Shown piece by piece: positions 17,986-27,831 of a stretch of 64,000 bases of DNA; positions within the stretch are counted from its first letter, which is position 1, and each line of letters starts with the position of its first letter. Made by a program: the position numbers and the translations under genes. The notes beneath the pieces are model-generated. The model had not been told where the DNA came from, made no database searches, and was given only the letters and a program-made list of their open reading frames with translations. The stretch is from an uncultured Oscillospiraceae bacterium (GTDB lineage Bacteria > Bacillota > Clostridia > Oscillospirales > Acutalibacteraceae). Location of the stretch: positions 22,740-86,739 of the forward strand of contig UQDP01000009.1 of assembly GCA_900539845.1 (NCBI GenBank), given 5' to 3'.

Positions 17986-20328
17986 TTAATTTCTGCGCCT
18001 CTTTCTTGATTTCTTTAATATTCCGCCCAGCTCAACGATTTCATTATACGCAGCTGCGGAATTTTTTATTCTGAAGCCCTCCGCGTCGCTGGTAAGTTCT
18101 GTGGAAAGCACTGCTTTCACTTTTTTCTCATATCCTGAGCAGTCAAGAGAACGGTCTATATAGATCTTAGCCATTGCATTTTTTTCACGTACTATGGTTA
18201 TCGTGTGGCTTGAACCGCTAATTGAATTTTCGGACCTCAGTCTGAGAGTGCCTAAACGCACGCACACGAACCCTTTCTCAACACTGATCATTATGTCGTT
18301 ATTCTGACATATGATACCGTCTGTTCCGTCATAGTCAAAGGTTATCGTGAAAGCATTGCATTCGTCAGTATCCGAATACCGTTTATCTTCTTTTCCGAAT
18401 TGAAAGATCTTCACTTCAAACGGCGCGAGCGTAAGGTTTATTTTATCGTTATAATTGTAAACATCTGAGCTTTCCGCGCCGTTTTTATTCAATACATTAT
18501 AACGGCGCACTCCCTTCAGGTCCTCGGGGCAGCCCATAAGCTTGTTGAGCGTGAGCGTAAGCGGCGCCGATTCATTCGTCGGATTTCTCAGCGCTATAAC
18601 GCCTTCGCCGCTGCGAGTCCATGAGGCGTAGCAGTATATGTTATTCTCAGCCGGATTGCCGCCCAGCATAACGGCGTTTTTAAGAATGTGGTGATTCGCT
18701 CTCTGCCAGTTGAGCACGCGCGCCAGTATCTGCCATTTTTCCTCATTCATCATACTTTCGGAAATGTAAAGCTCATTGAGAGCAGCGCCGCGGCAGGCGT
18801 TCCAGAAAAACGCCTTTTCAAATTCGGAGTCGGTATAGTCAAGGTGTGCCTCGCGCCCGTAAATCGGCTCGTGATTGTAAATGTTTGAAAGCGGGAACTG
18901 AAGTCCTCTTGTAACAATGAAGTCATAGTATATGGAGTCGCGGTAGGTCAGTTCGGCATCCACCTGCGCCTGTTCACCCTTGGGATAATTTTCCGCGAAG
19001 CCGATATCCAGACTGTTCTGAAGCCATATGGAATTGACATACTGAAGCCACCACGGAGAGGGGTTGACATAGCAGGTAAAGTTTATCCAAAGCTCTTTTC
19101 CCTGCTTTTTTCTGACTTCGCGCATCGCCTTGAATATCCTGATCCAGCGCCGCCAAAGCTCGGTCACGAAATACATATCGTGATCTCCGCCCGTGATGTG
19201 GTCATGTTTCTGGTTTTTACACGGTTTTAAACAAAAGCCGTCCAGCTTCCAGTAAGCAATATCGTTTTCTTTTGTTGCTCTGACAAGAAATTCTTCAAGG
19301 TTTTTAAGATATGTTTTTGAGCAGACGCAGATATCGTCCGACTCTGCGTTATAATATCCGTTTCCCGCGCGTTCTATTCGTTTTGCGAATTTGGAATTGT
19401 AATTATATCCGCCGCGCGGACCGAGCCATAAGCCGAATGCACTGCCAAGACACTTTGTAAGATAACTCAGATCGAGAACGCCGTTCGGGAATTTTTTCTG
19501 GTTCATACTCCAGAAATCCGCCTTGTAGTTGTTCCAGCCGTCATCAATAACGTATCCGTCAAGCGGAGGAATACCATGTGAAGAAAGCCGGCTCTCCGTT
19601 TTGTAAAAGGCAGACTGGATGTTATCGGCGTCAATATCCATCATTCGGTCATACCAAGTGTTATATTGAACACGAAAATCGGATTTAACGGCGATCGTGT
19701 CTATATATTCAAAAAACGCTTGCTTCAGATCAACCATCATCGCGCTTTTTGCGGCGCCCATAACGGTTGTGGGGCACACGATTTTTCTTTCCGCGCTTTT
19801 TCCTATAAAATAAAATATCTGACCTCTGCCATGGTAAACACCGTTTTTTGTGGCAGGGAAAACACAGCCGAAAAACAGGCTGTCGATATAAAACGGCTGC
19901 CCCAGATCCGAATAGAATGCATCGGTCTCCGTAGGGCCTCCGTTTGCGGTATAAGAGGTTTTTGAGTTTACGATCCCGATATTTTCCAGCAAAACATAAT
20001 CGATCGTTTTGGGCTCGCTCTGCTCAATGGCGATCTGCTTTTCCAGCGTATCGCCGTCGGAGCCTATACGGTAGCTCATTGTAACGGTCGTGTGCATTTC
20101 TTCCACAAAACGGAAAAAGAGTTTGCCGTCTTTTTCAACCGCTTCGCTTACAGCCAGATTCTTGGAGGAAAGCGTATCGCCGTCTGTGAATTTGATTTCA
20201 AATTCACTGCCGCTGCCGTCGGGAATAAAGTTCATTCCCGAATAAGTATTTATGATCTGGGAGGCATACAGATAGCCGTCTGTAACCTTGAATTCCCGTT
20301 CAAGTTTGCCGCTTTTAAGTTTAAACAT
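17986..20328 (-). CDS. Alpha-galactosidase-like glycoside hydrolase (GH36 / raffinose synthase-type)
   Basis: The 780-residue protein has the GH36-like layout: an N-terminal beta-supersandwich, a central TIM barrel beginning with DGYVIDDGWN (~250), WLGPRGGYN (~300), YWKLDGF (~365) containing the predicted Asp nucleophile, and a C-terminal beta domain. Such enzymes hydrolyse or transfer alpha-galactosyl groups, as in raffinose or melibiose. No signal peptide, so it probably acts on imported sugar. It is the first large gene of a minus-strand operon with lepB; the TSCPD gene lies 19 bases upstream. Family placement is good; exact specificity is not. Confidence 0.8.
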   Translation of the reverse strand: MFKLKSGKLEREFKVTDGYLYASQIINTYSGMNFIPDGSGSEFEIKFTDGDTLSSKNLAVSEAVEKDGKLFFRFVEEMHTTVTMSYRIGSDGDTLEKQIAIEQSEPKTIDYVLLENIGIVNSKTSYTANGGPTETDAFYSDLGQPFYIDSLFFGCVFPATKNGVYHGRGQIFYFIGKSAERKIVCPTTVMGAAKSAMMVDLKQAFFEYIDTIAVKSDFRVQYNTWYDRMMDIDADNIQSAFYKTESRLSSHGIPPLDGYVIDDGWNNYKADFWSMNQKKFPNGVLDLSYLTKCLGSAFGLWLGPRGGYNYNSKFAKRIERAGNGYYNAESDDICVCSKTYLKNLEEFLVRATKENDIAYWKLDGFCLKPCKNQKHDHITGGDHDMYFVTELWRRWIRIFKAMREVRKKQGKELWINFTCYVNPSPWWLQYVNSIWLQNSLDIGFAENYPKGEQAQVDAELTYRDSIYYDFIVTRGLQFPLSNIYNHEPIYGREAHLDYTDSEFEKAFFWNACRGAALNELYISESMMNEEKWQILARVLNWQRANHHILKNAVMLGGNPAENNIYCYASWTRSGEGVIALRNPTNESAPLTLTLNKLMGCPEDLKGVRRYNVLNKNGAESSDVYNYNDKINLTLAPFEVKIFQFGKEDKRYSDTDECNAFTITFDYDGTDGIICQNNDIMISVEKGFVCVRLGTLRLRSENSISGSSHTITIVREKNAMAKIYIDRSLDCSGYEKKVKAVLSTELTSDAEGFRIKNSAAAYNEIVELGGILKKSRKRRRN

Positions 20329-20347
20329 ATTCTGTTCCTTTTCCGCT

Positions 20348-20608
20348 TTATTTGTTTTTGGTTTCTATCTGAGAAAGCGCTCTCGCGAGCTGGTCGGGGC
20401 AGGAGGTCTGCTTAAATCCGCACTTAATGCCCGAAAGCGTGTCCTTTACCTCTTTAACGCTTTTTCCTTTTACAAGCGCGCATATGCCTTTGAGATTTCC
20501 GTTGCAGCCGCCTGTAAATGTAACGTTTTCTATTGTTTTACCGTCGTCTGAGATGTCTATGGTGATCTGGCTGGAACAGGTTCCCGCCGTTTTGTATGTA
20601 TATGTCAT
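20348..20608 (-). CDS. TSCPD domain-containing small protein
   Basis: The 86-residue protein carries the TSCPD signature: GTCSSQITIDI, the GGCNGN turn, and the terminal SCPDQLARAL. The family is known as a tail of some vitamin B12-dependent ribonucleotide reductases and as stand-alone clostridial proteins of unknown role, possibly redox or metal binding through its conserved Cys. The ATG at 20608 gives MTYTYKTAGTCS, matching the usual family start; a GTG three codons earlier lies too near the AGGG site. It is first in the minus-strand operon with the alpha-galactosidase and lepB. Confidence 0.82.
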   Translation of the reverse strand: MTYTYKTAGTCSSQITIDISDDGKTIENVTFTGGCNGNLKGICALVKGKSVKEVKDTLSGIKCGFKQTSCPDQLARALSQIETKNK

Positions 20609-20742
20609 AATGTTCACTTTCCCTAAAAAGATATTCTGAATTATATAATATAATACATTATATTATAATCAATATTAAAAATCATTTCAATAATAAATTA
20701 TTACATGTTTTTAAATTTATAAAAATTATGTTTACTTTAATC

Positions 20743-20771
20743 TTGAAATGAATCATGGCTTATGATATTAT
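20743..20771 (+). promoter_or_regulatory. Candidate promoter of the inositol operon
   Basis: TTGAAA and TATTAT with a 17-base spacer, 105 bases upstream of iolG, in an AT-rich divergent region. No operator was obvious. Confidence 0.55.
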
Positions 20772-20876
20772 AAAAATAATTTAAAAAACAGAAATTCCTG
20801 CGGTTTTGTTCAGGCGAAAATTCGGGCATATCCGTATGTTTTTCTGCAAATATTCAGTATAAAAGGGGTAATGATC

Positions 20877-21890
20877 ATGGAAAAATTAAAGGTCGGAATC
20901 ATAGGTGCAGGCAGAATAGGGCAGGTTCACGCGAAATCGATAACCTACCATATTCCGCAGGCGGAGATCGTTGCGATCTCTGATATTTACGAGGAGGGCG
21001 CCAAAAAAGTGGCTGAGGAGCTCGGCATCCCGAATTATTACAAGGACTATCACAGAATCCTTGACGATCCGGCAATAGATGCTGTACTTATCTGTTCTTC
21101 AACGGATACGCATGCGGATATCGCCTGCGAAGCAGCCGCGGCAGGCAAGCATATTTTCTGCGAAAAGCCTGTTGATCTGACCGTGGAAAAAATAAAAAAG
21201 GTTATCGAAGCTGTGGACAAAGCGGGAGTCAAGCTTCAGATAGGCTTCAACAGAAGATATGACCACAATTTCGCATACATAAAAAAACTTGCCAATGACG
21301 GCAAGATCGGTAAGCTTCAGACAATCAAGATCACAAGCCGTGATCCCGAGCCGCCTTCAATCGATTATGTGAAAGTCTCAGGCGGTATCTTCCTTGATAT
21401 GACTGTTCATGATTTTGATATGGCTCGCTTTATCGGCGGAGAGGTCGAAGAGGTCTATGCAAACGCAACGGTTATGGTAGACCCGGCTATCGGCGAGGCG
21501 GGAGATGTTGACACGGCTCTTGTTGCGCTCAAATTCAAGAGCGGCGCTATCGGCGTGATCGATAACTGCCGCAGAGCGTCCTACGGCTATGATCAGCGCC
21601 TTGAGGTGTTCGGTTCAAAAGGTCAGGCGGCAGCCGCTAACGATAAGCCGACCAATGTTGCTTTTATTGATGAAAACGGCAGTGTTGAAGATAAACCGCT
21701 GTATTTCTTCCTCGAAAGATATATGCAGTCCTTCACGGACGAAATGACACAGTTTATAGATTGTGTTTTAAACGATAAACCCACGCAGACCACTGTTTAC
21801 GACGGTCTTGAGGCGCTGCGTCTCGGTCTTGCGGCAAAGAAATCGGTTGCAGAGCACAGACCCGTTAAACTTTCAGAAATCGAGGGCTGA
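20877..21890 (+). CDS. iolG: Inositol 2-dehydrogenase (Gfo/Idh/MocA family)
   Basis: This enzyme oxidises myo-inositol to scyllo-inosose with NAD+, the first step of inositol breakdown. The 337-residue protein begins with the Rossmann motif GIIGAGRIGQVHAKS, has EKPVDL around residue 95 with the conserved Lys, and DMTVHDFDMARF around 170 with the catalytic Asp/His pair of IolG. The ATG at 20877 is preceded by AAAAGGGG at normal spacing; an ATG two codons earlier is too close. iolD begins 2 bases after the stop. The family includes other sugar dehydrogenases, but iolD and iolE next door make the assignment firm. Confidence 0.92.
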   Translation: MEKLKVGIIGAGRIGQVHAKSITYHIPQAEIVAISDIYEEGAKKVAEELGIPNYYKDYHRILDDPAIDAVLICSSTDTHADIACEAAAAGKHIFCEKPVDLTVEKIKKVIEAVDKAGVKLQIGFNRRYDHNFAYIKKLANDGKIGKLQTIKITSRDPEPPSIDYVKVSGGIFLDMTVHDFDMARFIGGEVEEVYANATVMVDPAIGEAGDVDTALVALKFKSGAIGVIDNCRRASYGYDQRLEVFGSKGQAAAANDKPTNVAFIDENGSVEDKPLYFFLERYMQSFTDEMTQFIDCVLNDKPTQTTVYDGLEALRLGLAAKKSVAEHRPVKLSEIEG

Positions 21891-21892
21891 TC

Positions 21893-23746
21893 ATGAAAAG
21901 AGAAAGATTGACAATGTCTCAGGCGCTTGTGCGCTTTCTTGACAATCAGTATATAGAGTGCGACGGCGTGGAAACAAAATTCGTTTCCGGCATTTTCGGC
22001 ATTTTCGGTCACGGCTGTGTAGTAGGCGTCGGGCAGGCGCTCGAGCAGGGCGGTCATAACCTTAAATTCTATCAGGGCAAAAACGAACAGAATATGGCGC
22101 TTGCCGCTGTTGCTTACGCCAAGCAGATGGACAGAAAAGCGATCATTCCCTGCGTATCCTCAATAGGACCCGGCGCAACGAATATGGTAACTGCCTGCGG
22201 CTGCGCAACGGCAAACAGAATACCGCTGCTCGTGCTGCCGGGCGACACATTCGCCTGCAGACAGCCGGACCCCGTTTTGCAGCAGGCTGAGTTCTTTGAT
22301 AACTACGGCAGAACCGTTACGGACGCTTTTAAAGGCGTTTGCCATTATTTTGACAGAATCGTAAGACCCGAACAGCTTATGACAGCCTGTATCAACGCGA
22401 TGCGTGTGCTTACGGATCCGGCTGATACCGGCGCGGTCTGCCTTGCCATGCCCCAGGATGTGGAGGGGGAGGCGTACGATTATCCCGAACACTTCCTGCA
22501 AAAGCGCGTATGGCATATGGACAGGAGACCTATTACGGCTTCACAGCTTGAAAGAGCGGAAAGCTTGATCAGATCCGCCAAAAAGCCGATCCTCGTGTGC
22601 GGCGGCGGTGTGCGTTACAGCGGCGCGGAAAAGGAACTTCTTGAATTTGCCGAAAAGTATAATATCCCGATCAGTGAAACACAGGCGGGCAGAAGCCTTG
22701 TTTCATGGGATCATCCGCTCAATCTCGGCGGTATCGGCGTAACCGGCGGCAAAGCCGCCAATGTCATCGGCAGGGATGCGGATCTTATCATCGGCGTAGG
22801 TACAAGATTCACCGATTTCACGACTTCGTCAAAATGGCTGTTCCATGAGAACAGAAAGGTGCTCGGCATAAATATCTGCCCGTTTGACGCATACAAAATG
22901 GACGCCGAAGCGATCGTTGCGGACGCGAAAGAGGCGCTGAAAGCGCTTATCGGCGCCTGTGATGGATATAAAACAGCGTATACGGACGAGATCGCGAACG
23001 CGAAAAAAGAGTGGGACGCAATTGTTGACGAATATTATTCAACAGAACTTCCCGGCGGACTGAATCAGACGCTCGCGCTCGGAATCATCAACGAGTTTAT
23101 GGGAGAGGATGATGTTGCCGTTGCCTCCGCAGGTTCGCTTCCGGGCGATATGCAGAGACTTTTCAGACCGAAAAAGCGCGGCACTTATCATATGGAATAC
23201 GGCTATTCCAATATGGGTTATGAAATAAACGGCGCGCTCGGCGCAAAGCTTGCCGAGCCTGAGCTTGAGGTGTACGCATTTTGTGGAGACGGCTCGTTCC
23301 TTATGGCACATTCGGAGCTTTACACCTCGCTTCAGGAAGGTCTTAAAATCAATGTCTGCCTGTTTGACAATATGGGCTGGGGCTGTATCGAAAACCTTCA
23401 GAACAATCAGGGCACGGATACATTCGGTACCGTTTTCCGCGCAAGAAATCCTGTAACAGGTATGCTGGACGGCGAGGAGATCCCTGTTGATTTTGCCAAG
23501 ATCGCAGAAGGCTACGGTGCGAAAGGTTATACGATACGCACCTCCGATGAACTCAGGGCAGCGCTTGAAGACGCAAAAAAACAGACGAGATCGGTGCTGT
23601 TTGATATAAAGGTGCTTCCCAAGACGATGACGCCGGGCTTTGAATCCTGGTGGAGAGTCGGTGTTGCGGAAGTCTCCAAGAGCGAGACTGTTGCCGCCGC
23701 TTATGAGGATATGCAAAAACACATTAAGGAAACATTTGATTATTAA
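21893..23746 (+). CDS. iolD: 3D-(3,5/4)-trihydroxycyclohexane-1,2-dione hydrolase
   Basis: The thiamine diphosphate enzyme opens the ring of the diketo-inositol formed by IolE to give 5-deoxyglucuronate. The 617-residue protein shows the three-domain layout of the acetolactate synthase-like family: N-terminal Pyr domain (GVGQALEQGGHN, SSIGPGATNMVTACG), central domain (KPILVCGGGVRYSG) and C-terminal PP domain with the GDGSFLMAHSEL motif binding ThDP and Mg. It starts 2 bases after iolG and is followed by iolE after 21 bases, clearly one operon. Confidence 0.95.
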   Translation: MKRERLTMSQALVRFLDNQYIECDGVETKFVSGIFGIFGHGCVVGVGQALEQGGHNLKFYQGKNEQNMALAAVAYAKQMDRKAIIPCVSSIGPGATNMVTACGCATANRIPLLVLPGDTFACRQPDPVLQQAEFFDNYGRTVTDAFKGVCHYFDRIVRPEQLMTACINAMRVLTDPADTGAVCLAMPQDVEGEAYDYPEHFLQKRVWHMDRRPITASQLERAESLIRSAKKPILVCGGGVRYSGAEKELLEFAEKYNIPISETQAGRSLVSWDHPLNLGGIGVTGGKAANVIGRDADLIIGVGTRFTDFTTSSKWLFHENRKVLGINICPFDAYKMDAEAIVADAKEALKALIGACDGYKTAYTDEIANAKKEWDAIVDEYYSTELPGGLNQTLALGIINEFMGEDDVAVASAGSLPGDMQRLFRPKKRGTYHMEYGYSNMGYEINGALGAKLAEPELEVYAFCGDGSFLMAHSELYTSLQEGLKINVCLFDNMGWGCIENLQNNQGTDTFGTVFRARNPVTGMLDGEEIPVDFAKIAEGYGAKGYTIRTSDELRAALEDAKKQTRSVLFDIKVLPKTMTPGFESWWRVGVAEVSKSETVAAAYEDMQKHIKETFDY

Positions 23747-23767
23747 ATCTATCTGAAAGGTACATAC

Positions 23768-24670
23768 ATGATGCTTGATAAAAATAAAGTGAAACTTGCC
23801 ATAGCCCCTATCGGCTGGACAAATGACGATATGCCGGATCTCGGCGCGGAAAACACCTTTGAGCAGTGCATAAGTGAAATGGCGCTTGCCGGCTTCAAAG
23901 GCACCGAGATCGGCAATAAATATCCCAAAGATCCTAAGGTTCTTAAAAAATATCTTGATATCAGAGGGCTTCAGGTCTGCAATGCCTGGTTCTCCTCCTA
24001 TCTCACCTCAAAGCCTTATGAGGAAACCATCGCCGCGTTTAAGGAGCACTGCGATAAGCTCTGTGAGCTCGGCGCAAAGGTAATAGGTGCTTCGGAGCAG
24101 GGCAATTCCATTCAGGGCTGCCTTGATAAGTCAATCCTTGACGAAAAGCCTTATTATACAGATGAGCAGTGGGAAATTGTGGTTAAGGGCTTCAATGAGA
24201 TGGGCGAGTATGCCCGTTCAAAGGGGATGTATTTCACAGTTCATCACCATATGGGCACAGGCGTACAGACCGTTGAGGAGATAGATAAACTGATGGAGAT
24301 GACGGATCCCGAACTCGTTTATCTGCTCTTTGACAGCGGCCATCTCACCTTTGCCGGTATCGACCCGGTTCCCGTTCTCAAAAAGTATGTCAACCGTGTA
24401 AAGCATGTTCATTTGAAGGATGTGCGCATGAAAGTGTATCATGAGCAGGTAGTCCCGAACCATATGAGCTTTCTTGACGCCGTACGCGCGGGTGTGTTCA
24501 CCGTTCCGGGAGACGGTGATGTAGATTTCAAGCCTATATTTGATATCCTTGCTGAAAATGATTACGAAGGCTGGGTGGTTGTTGAGGCGGAGCAGGATCC
24601 TGCCAAGGCAAACCCGTTTGAGTACGCTGTTAAGGCAAGAAAATACATTGCCGAAAACACCGGGCTTTAA
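23768..24670 (+). CDS. iolE: Inosose dehydratase
   Basis: The enzyme dehydrates 2-keto-myo-inositol to the 1,2-dione used by IolD. The 300-residue protein is a xylose isomerase-like TIM barrel: [14 protein letters not shown] near the start is typical of IolE, with metal-binding residues in [16 protein letters not shown] (~155), DSGHLTFAG (~192) and HVHLKDV (~213). GAAAGG precedes the start. It is the last gene of the operon; iolB, iolC, iolA and iolJ are not in this window, so the lower pathway must be elsewhere. Confidence 0.94.
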   Translation: MMLDKNKVKLAIAPIGWTNDDMPDLGAENTFEQCISEMALAGFKGTEIGNKYPKDPKVLKKYLDIRGLQVCNAWFSSYLTSKPYEETIAAFKEHCDKLCELGAKVIGASEQGNSIQGCLDKSILDEKPYYTDEQWEIVVKGFNEMGEYARSKGMYFTVHHHMGTGVQTVEEIDKLMEMTDPELVYLLFDSGHLTFAGIDPVPVLKKYVNRVKHVHLKDVRMKVYHEQVVPNHMSFLDAVRAGVFTVPGDGDVDFKPIFDILAENDYEGWVVVEAEQDPAKANPFEYAVKARKYIAENTGL

Positions 24671-24697
24671 TGTTTAAAATGCAATAACAACAAAAGA

Positions 24698-24723
24698 AAA
24701 GAGCGGTCATTCCGCTCTTTTTT
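24698..24723 (+). terminator. Terminator of the iol operon
   Basis: AAAGAGCGG/CCGCTCTTT stem, 5-base loop, run of six T's. Confidence 0.85.
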
Positions 24724-24751
24724 GTTTATGAATATCGTTTTATATTTAAAA

Positions 24752-24982
24752 TTATCTGAAATCAAAGAGTTCCTTTTCCGTTATATCAAGTTTTTCGCAT
24801 ATTTTAAATATTAAATCAAGTGAAGGCGCGTTTTTTCCTAATTCCAACGCTGAAAGATGCGAACGGTCAATATCAAGTATCTCAACAAATTCAAGCTGTG
24901 TATATCCTCTTCGTTTTCTGTAATACGCAATATTCAGTCCCAATTCTTTATATTTTTGCTGATATTTACTGTCCATTCGCAC
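24752..24982 (-). CDS. Small XRE-family HTH regulator
   Basis: The 76-residue protein is a stand-alone helix-turn-helix: NIAYYRKRRGYTQLEFVEIL, then the recognition helix of IDRSHLSALELGK, ending in KICEKLDITEKELFDFR. There is no effector domain. A ribosome binding site GGAGGTG lies upstream in minus-strand sense. It is single, converging on the iol terminator, and divergent from a small membrane protein gene. Its target is unknown. Confidence 0.85.
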   Translation of the reverse strand: MRMDSKYQQKYKELGLNIAYYRKRRGYTQLEFVEILDIDRSHLSALELGKNAPSLDLIFKICEKLDITEKELFDFR

Positions 24983-25153
24983 CTCCGCAAGATCTGCTGC
25001 AATTTCTTTTGATTATGTATATGTAATATTGTAATGAAATATACGAGAACAATAAACATTGTGAGAATAGAATAATAACTATTGAAAGTAGTCATAATCA
25101 TTGTTAAAATAGTCATATATAATATGATTTTCCAATCAGAGGAGGCTTTTCAG

Positions 25154-25537
25154 ATGCTTGTGTTAGTGGTTCTGGGCGTAGCGGTAGGTGTGGGTGTGTA
25201 TTTTTTAATTTCGTATTTATATAATAAAAAAGGTATGCTTTATAAAAGCGTTTATAAACACCATCCTGAAAGATTTACAACCGTGAAAGCCACCGTGATA
25301 AAAATCTCGCAGCGTTATGAATCCGGAGGTTATGTCAATGACGGCTCCGGCAGCTCATATGGAAGTACAGAGGAATATATTTACTTTGAAACGGAAAACG
25401 GTGAAAGGCTTTCATTTTATATCACTTCACAAGATAATTTATATAATGTCGGGGACACCGGTTTGCTTACATATTACAAAAATAATTTCGGCGGTTTTAT
25501 AGTGTCAAATGACCGGAAAGAAGATCAGAATACATAA
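25154..25537 (+). CDS. Small membrane protein (DUF3592-like)
   Basis: The 127-residue protein has one N-terminal membrane helix (MLVLVVLGVAVGVGVYFLISYLY), a short basic stretch and a small beta-rich domain in which VKATVIKISQRYESGG, YFETENGERLSFYITS and VGDTGLLTYYK follow the pattern of DUF3592-type extracytoplasmic or cytosolic beta domains. GAGGAGG precedes the ATG at 25154; a longer reading frame upstream has no site. It is followed by the GIY-YIG protein after 20 bases, so they are probably an operon. Function unknown. Confidence 0.7.
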   Translation: MLVLVVLGVAVGVGVYFLISYLYNKKGMLYKSVYKHHPERFTTVKATVIKISQRYESGGYVNDGSGSSYGSTEEYIYFETENGERLSFYITSQDNLYNVGDTGLLTYYKNNFGGFIVSNDRKEDQNT

Positions 25538-25557
25538 CCAAGGGGGGCAAATAAAAG

Positions 25558-26097
25558 GTGGACGGATTATTACTTATTCTTTTTGGTATTGCCGCATGTA
25601 TTGTTGCAGTTGTTGGACCGATTATATTAGTAAAAAAACAAGAAGACAGAGAATTGGAAGAATACGCTGCAATGATAAGGGCGGTAAAAAAAGCGGTAGA
25701 TCAGGCGGCACATAATTCCAGAGCGTTTACCGTGCCGGAATTCTTCCAGGTAAGGAATAAATTAAAATGTGCCCAAATGCTGAACTCAAAATTGAATTTT
25801 AAAGGAGTTTATATATTACATAACGAAACGAAAGACAAGTATTATGTCGGTCAGGCGCAGAAAATATTCAACAGAGTCAATCAGCATTTTACAGGTAAGG
25901 GAAACGGTGATGTTTACGCCGATTATAAATACGGGGATAAATTCACAATCCGATTCATAAAACTCTCCGAAAGCGGATTTCGCTCTTTGGATGATCTTGA
26001 GCACAGTGCTATTCTGACATATAATGCATATAAAAAAGGCTATAACAAAAATCGGGGAGTTCAAAATCATTCCGATCACGCATTGCGGTATAAATGA
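25558..26097 (+). CDS. Membrane-tethered GIY-YIG nuclease-domain protein
   Basis: The 179-residue protein starts with a hydrophobic helix (residues 3-23) and then carries a GIY-YIG domain from about residue 80: GVYILHNETKDKYYVGQ contains the GVY and YVG tripeptides, followed by the conserved Arg in NRVNQH and the metal-binding Glu in LEHSAI. GIY-YIG domains cut DNA in repair enzymes and mobile-element nucleases; a membrane-anchored version is unusual. GTG start with AAGGGGGG 10 bases upstream. Single-domain function cannot be told from sequence. Confidence 0.78.
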   Translation: MDGLLLILFGIAACIVAVVGPIILVKKQEDRELEEYAAMIRAVKKAVDQAAHNSRAFTVPEFFQVRNKLKCAQMLNSKLNFKGVYILHNETKDKYYVGQAQKIFNRVNQHFTGKGNGDVYADYKYGDKFTIRFIKLSESGFRSLDDLEHSAILTYNAYKKGYNKNRGVQNHSDHALRYK

Positions 26098-26137
26098 GAA
26101 ATAGCTAAATGAACAGTATCATTCCATTCGCCAAATT

Positions 26138-26177
26138 GCCCGTGCCGTGTGCCGATCACGGATTCGGGCGTTTTTTT
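26138..26177 (+). terminator. Terminator after the GIY-YIG gene
   Basis: GCCCG/CGGGC outer stem with an inner CCGTG/CACGG pair, then seven T's. Confidence 0.8.
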
Positions 26178-26234
26178 ATGGTAATGCTATAAATAAAATT
26201 TTAATTTTGACAGTTTTTATAAGCATAATAACTA

Positions 26235-26263
26235 TTGACTTTAACATGCTAATACGATAAAAT
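26235..26263 (+). promoter_or_regulatory. Candidate promoter of the amino-acid ABC transporter operon
   Basis: TTGACT and TAAAAT separated by 17 bases, 31 bases upstream of the substrate-binding protein start; GGAGGAAAAAAGT gives the ribosome binding site. Confidence 0.65.
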
Positions 26264-26293
26264 AAGAACATAATATTAACGGAGGAAAAAAGT

Positions 26294-27091
26294 ATGAAAA
26301 AAATGAAAAAGTTTCTTGCAGTGCTTTTATCGGTGCTGTTCGTTGCCGGTTGTTTTGCCGCCTGTTCTGATTCGCAGACTGCGTCTGCCGACAGTGATCT
26401 TCAGTACATAAAGGATAAGGGCACTATGGTAATCGGCATAACCGAATATGAGCCGATGAACTACTATGATGAAAACGGAGAGCTTACGGGCTTTGACACG
26501 GAATTTGCCCAGGCTGTTTGCGAAAAGCTCGGAGTTAAGGCTGAGTTCATCGTTGTTGACTGGGATAATAAGATTCTTGAGCTGGATTCAAAGAGCATCG
26601 ATTGCTGCTGGAACGGTATGACGCTCACCGATGAGGTCATGGCGGCTATGAACTGCACGCAGCCCTATGTTAAAAATGAGCAGATCCTTGTTATGAAGAG
26701 CGATGTTATCGGCAATTACACGGATGTTGCAAGTCTTGCAGACGTTACCTTTGCTGCGGAGAGCGGCTCGGCAGGCGCTGCGGCGATTGAGGACGCCGGA
26801 TATATGGCAAACTGCACAACCGTCACCGCTCAGTCGGACGCTCTTATGGAGGTTGAAAGCGGTTCTGTTCAGGCATGCGTTATAGACAGCACTATGGCAA
26901 AGGCTATGACAGGCGAGGGCACAAGCTATGCAGACCTTGCGTCGGGAATCGCGCTTACCTCTGAGGAATACGGCATCGGCTTCAGAAAGGATTCCGATGT
27001 GACTGCTGAGGTCAACAAGATCATAGAGGAAATGAAAGCGGACGGTTCGCTCCAGGAGCTTGCCGATAAATATCAGCTTACGCTCGCTTGA
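26294..27091 (+). CDS. Amino acid ABC transporter substrate-binding lipoprotein
   Basis: The 265-residue secreted lipoprotein captures a polar amino acid for the permease encoded next. The N-terminus is a type II signal with candidate lipoboxes VAGC and FAAC (Cys 21 or 25). The mature part is a type 3 solute-binding domain: GTMVIGITEYEPMNYYDENGELTGFD near residue 45 and VDWDNKILELDSKSIDCCWNGM, a pattern of polar amino-acid binders. First gene of a three-gene operon with its own promoter. Ligand not predictable beyond an amino acid such as cystine, glutamine or a related compound. Confidence 0.92.
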   Translation: MKKMKKFLAVLLSVLFVAGCFAACSDSQTASADSDLQYIKDKGTMVIGITEYEPMNYYDENGELTGFDTEFAQAVCEKLGVKAEFIVVDWDNKILELDSKSIDCCWNGMTLTDEVMAAMNCTQPYVKNEQILVMKSDVIGNYTDVASLADVTFAAESGSAGAAAIEDAGYMANCTTVTAQSDALMEVESGSVQACVIDSTMAKAMTGEGTSYADLASGIALTSEEYGIGFRKDSDVTAEVNKIIEEMKADGSLQELADKYQLTLA

Positions 27092-27169
27092 TTTTAAAGC
27101 TTAAAATAATACTCTGAGGGCAGGGGGTATTCCTTCTGCCCTCAGGCTTTGAAAGGTATTTTATTCGTT

Positions 27170-27826
27170 ATGGATATGGATTTGTTTCTTTCGGTAACAA
27201 AGGACCTGCTTGAGGGCTTCGGCATGACGGTGAAGCTTTTCGGTCTCACCCTTTTGCTGGCTCTGCCGCTGGGGCTTATTGTAAGCTTCGGTTCAATGAG
27301 TAAATTTTTGCCGCTCAAGCTGATCACCAAGGCGTTTGTATGGGTCATAAGGGGCACTCCTCTTATGCTTCAGCTTATAGTCGTTTATTACGGTCCCGGT
27401 CTTATATTCGGCTGGGATCTTATGGAGCGCTTCAATGCTGTGCTCATTGCGTTCGTGATAAATTATTCCTGCTATTTTTCGGAAATATACAGGGGCGGAA
27501 TAGAGGCTATACCCAAAGGGCAGTACGAAGCGGGTCAGGTGCTTGGTATGACCAAATCCCAGATCTTCTTTAAGGTTGTGCTGTTTCAGGTCATAAAAAG
27601 AATTGTGCCGCCCATGAGCAACGAGATCATCACGCTTGTTAAGGATACCTCCCTTGCAAGGATCATTGCCGTTTACGAGATTATTTGGATGGCACAGAAT
27701 TATATCAAGCTGGAAGGTCTGATTTGGCCGCTGTTTTACACGGGCGCGTTTTATCTTGTGTTCTGCGGCATCCTTACGCTTTTGTTCGGTTATATCGAAA
27801 AGAAAATGGATTACTATAAGGGTTAA
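27170..27826 (+). CDS. Amino acid ABC transporter permease
   Basis: The 218-residue membrane protein has about five helices and the inner-membrane permease signature around [21 protein letters not shown] (EAA loop that contacts the ATPase), plus the [18 protein letters not shown] start typical of HisM/GlnP-type permeases. It lies between the binding protein and the ATPase. The start could be the ATG at 27170 or two codons later; the GAAAGG site is somewhat distant. It presumably works as a homodimer. Confidence 0.92.
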   Translation: MDMDLFLSVTKDLLEGFGMTVKLFGLTLLLALPLGLIVSFGSMSKFLPLKLITKAFVWVIRGTPLMLQLIVVYYGPGLIFGWDLMERFNAVLIAFVINYSCYFSEIYRGGIEAIPKGQYEAGQVLGMTKSQIFFKVVLFQVIKRIVPPMSNEIITLVKDTSLARIIAVYEIIWMAQNYIKLEGLIWPLFYTGAFYLVFCGILTLLFGYIEKKMDYYKG

Positions 27827-27831
27827 TTGCT

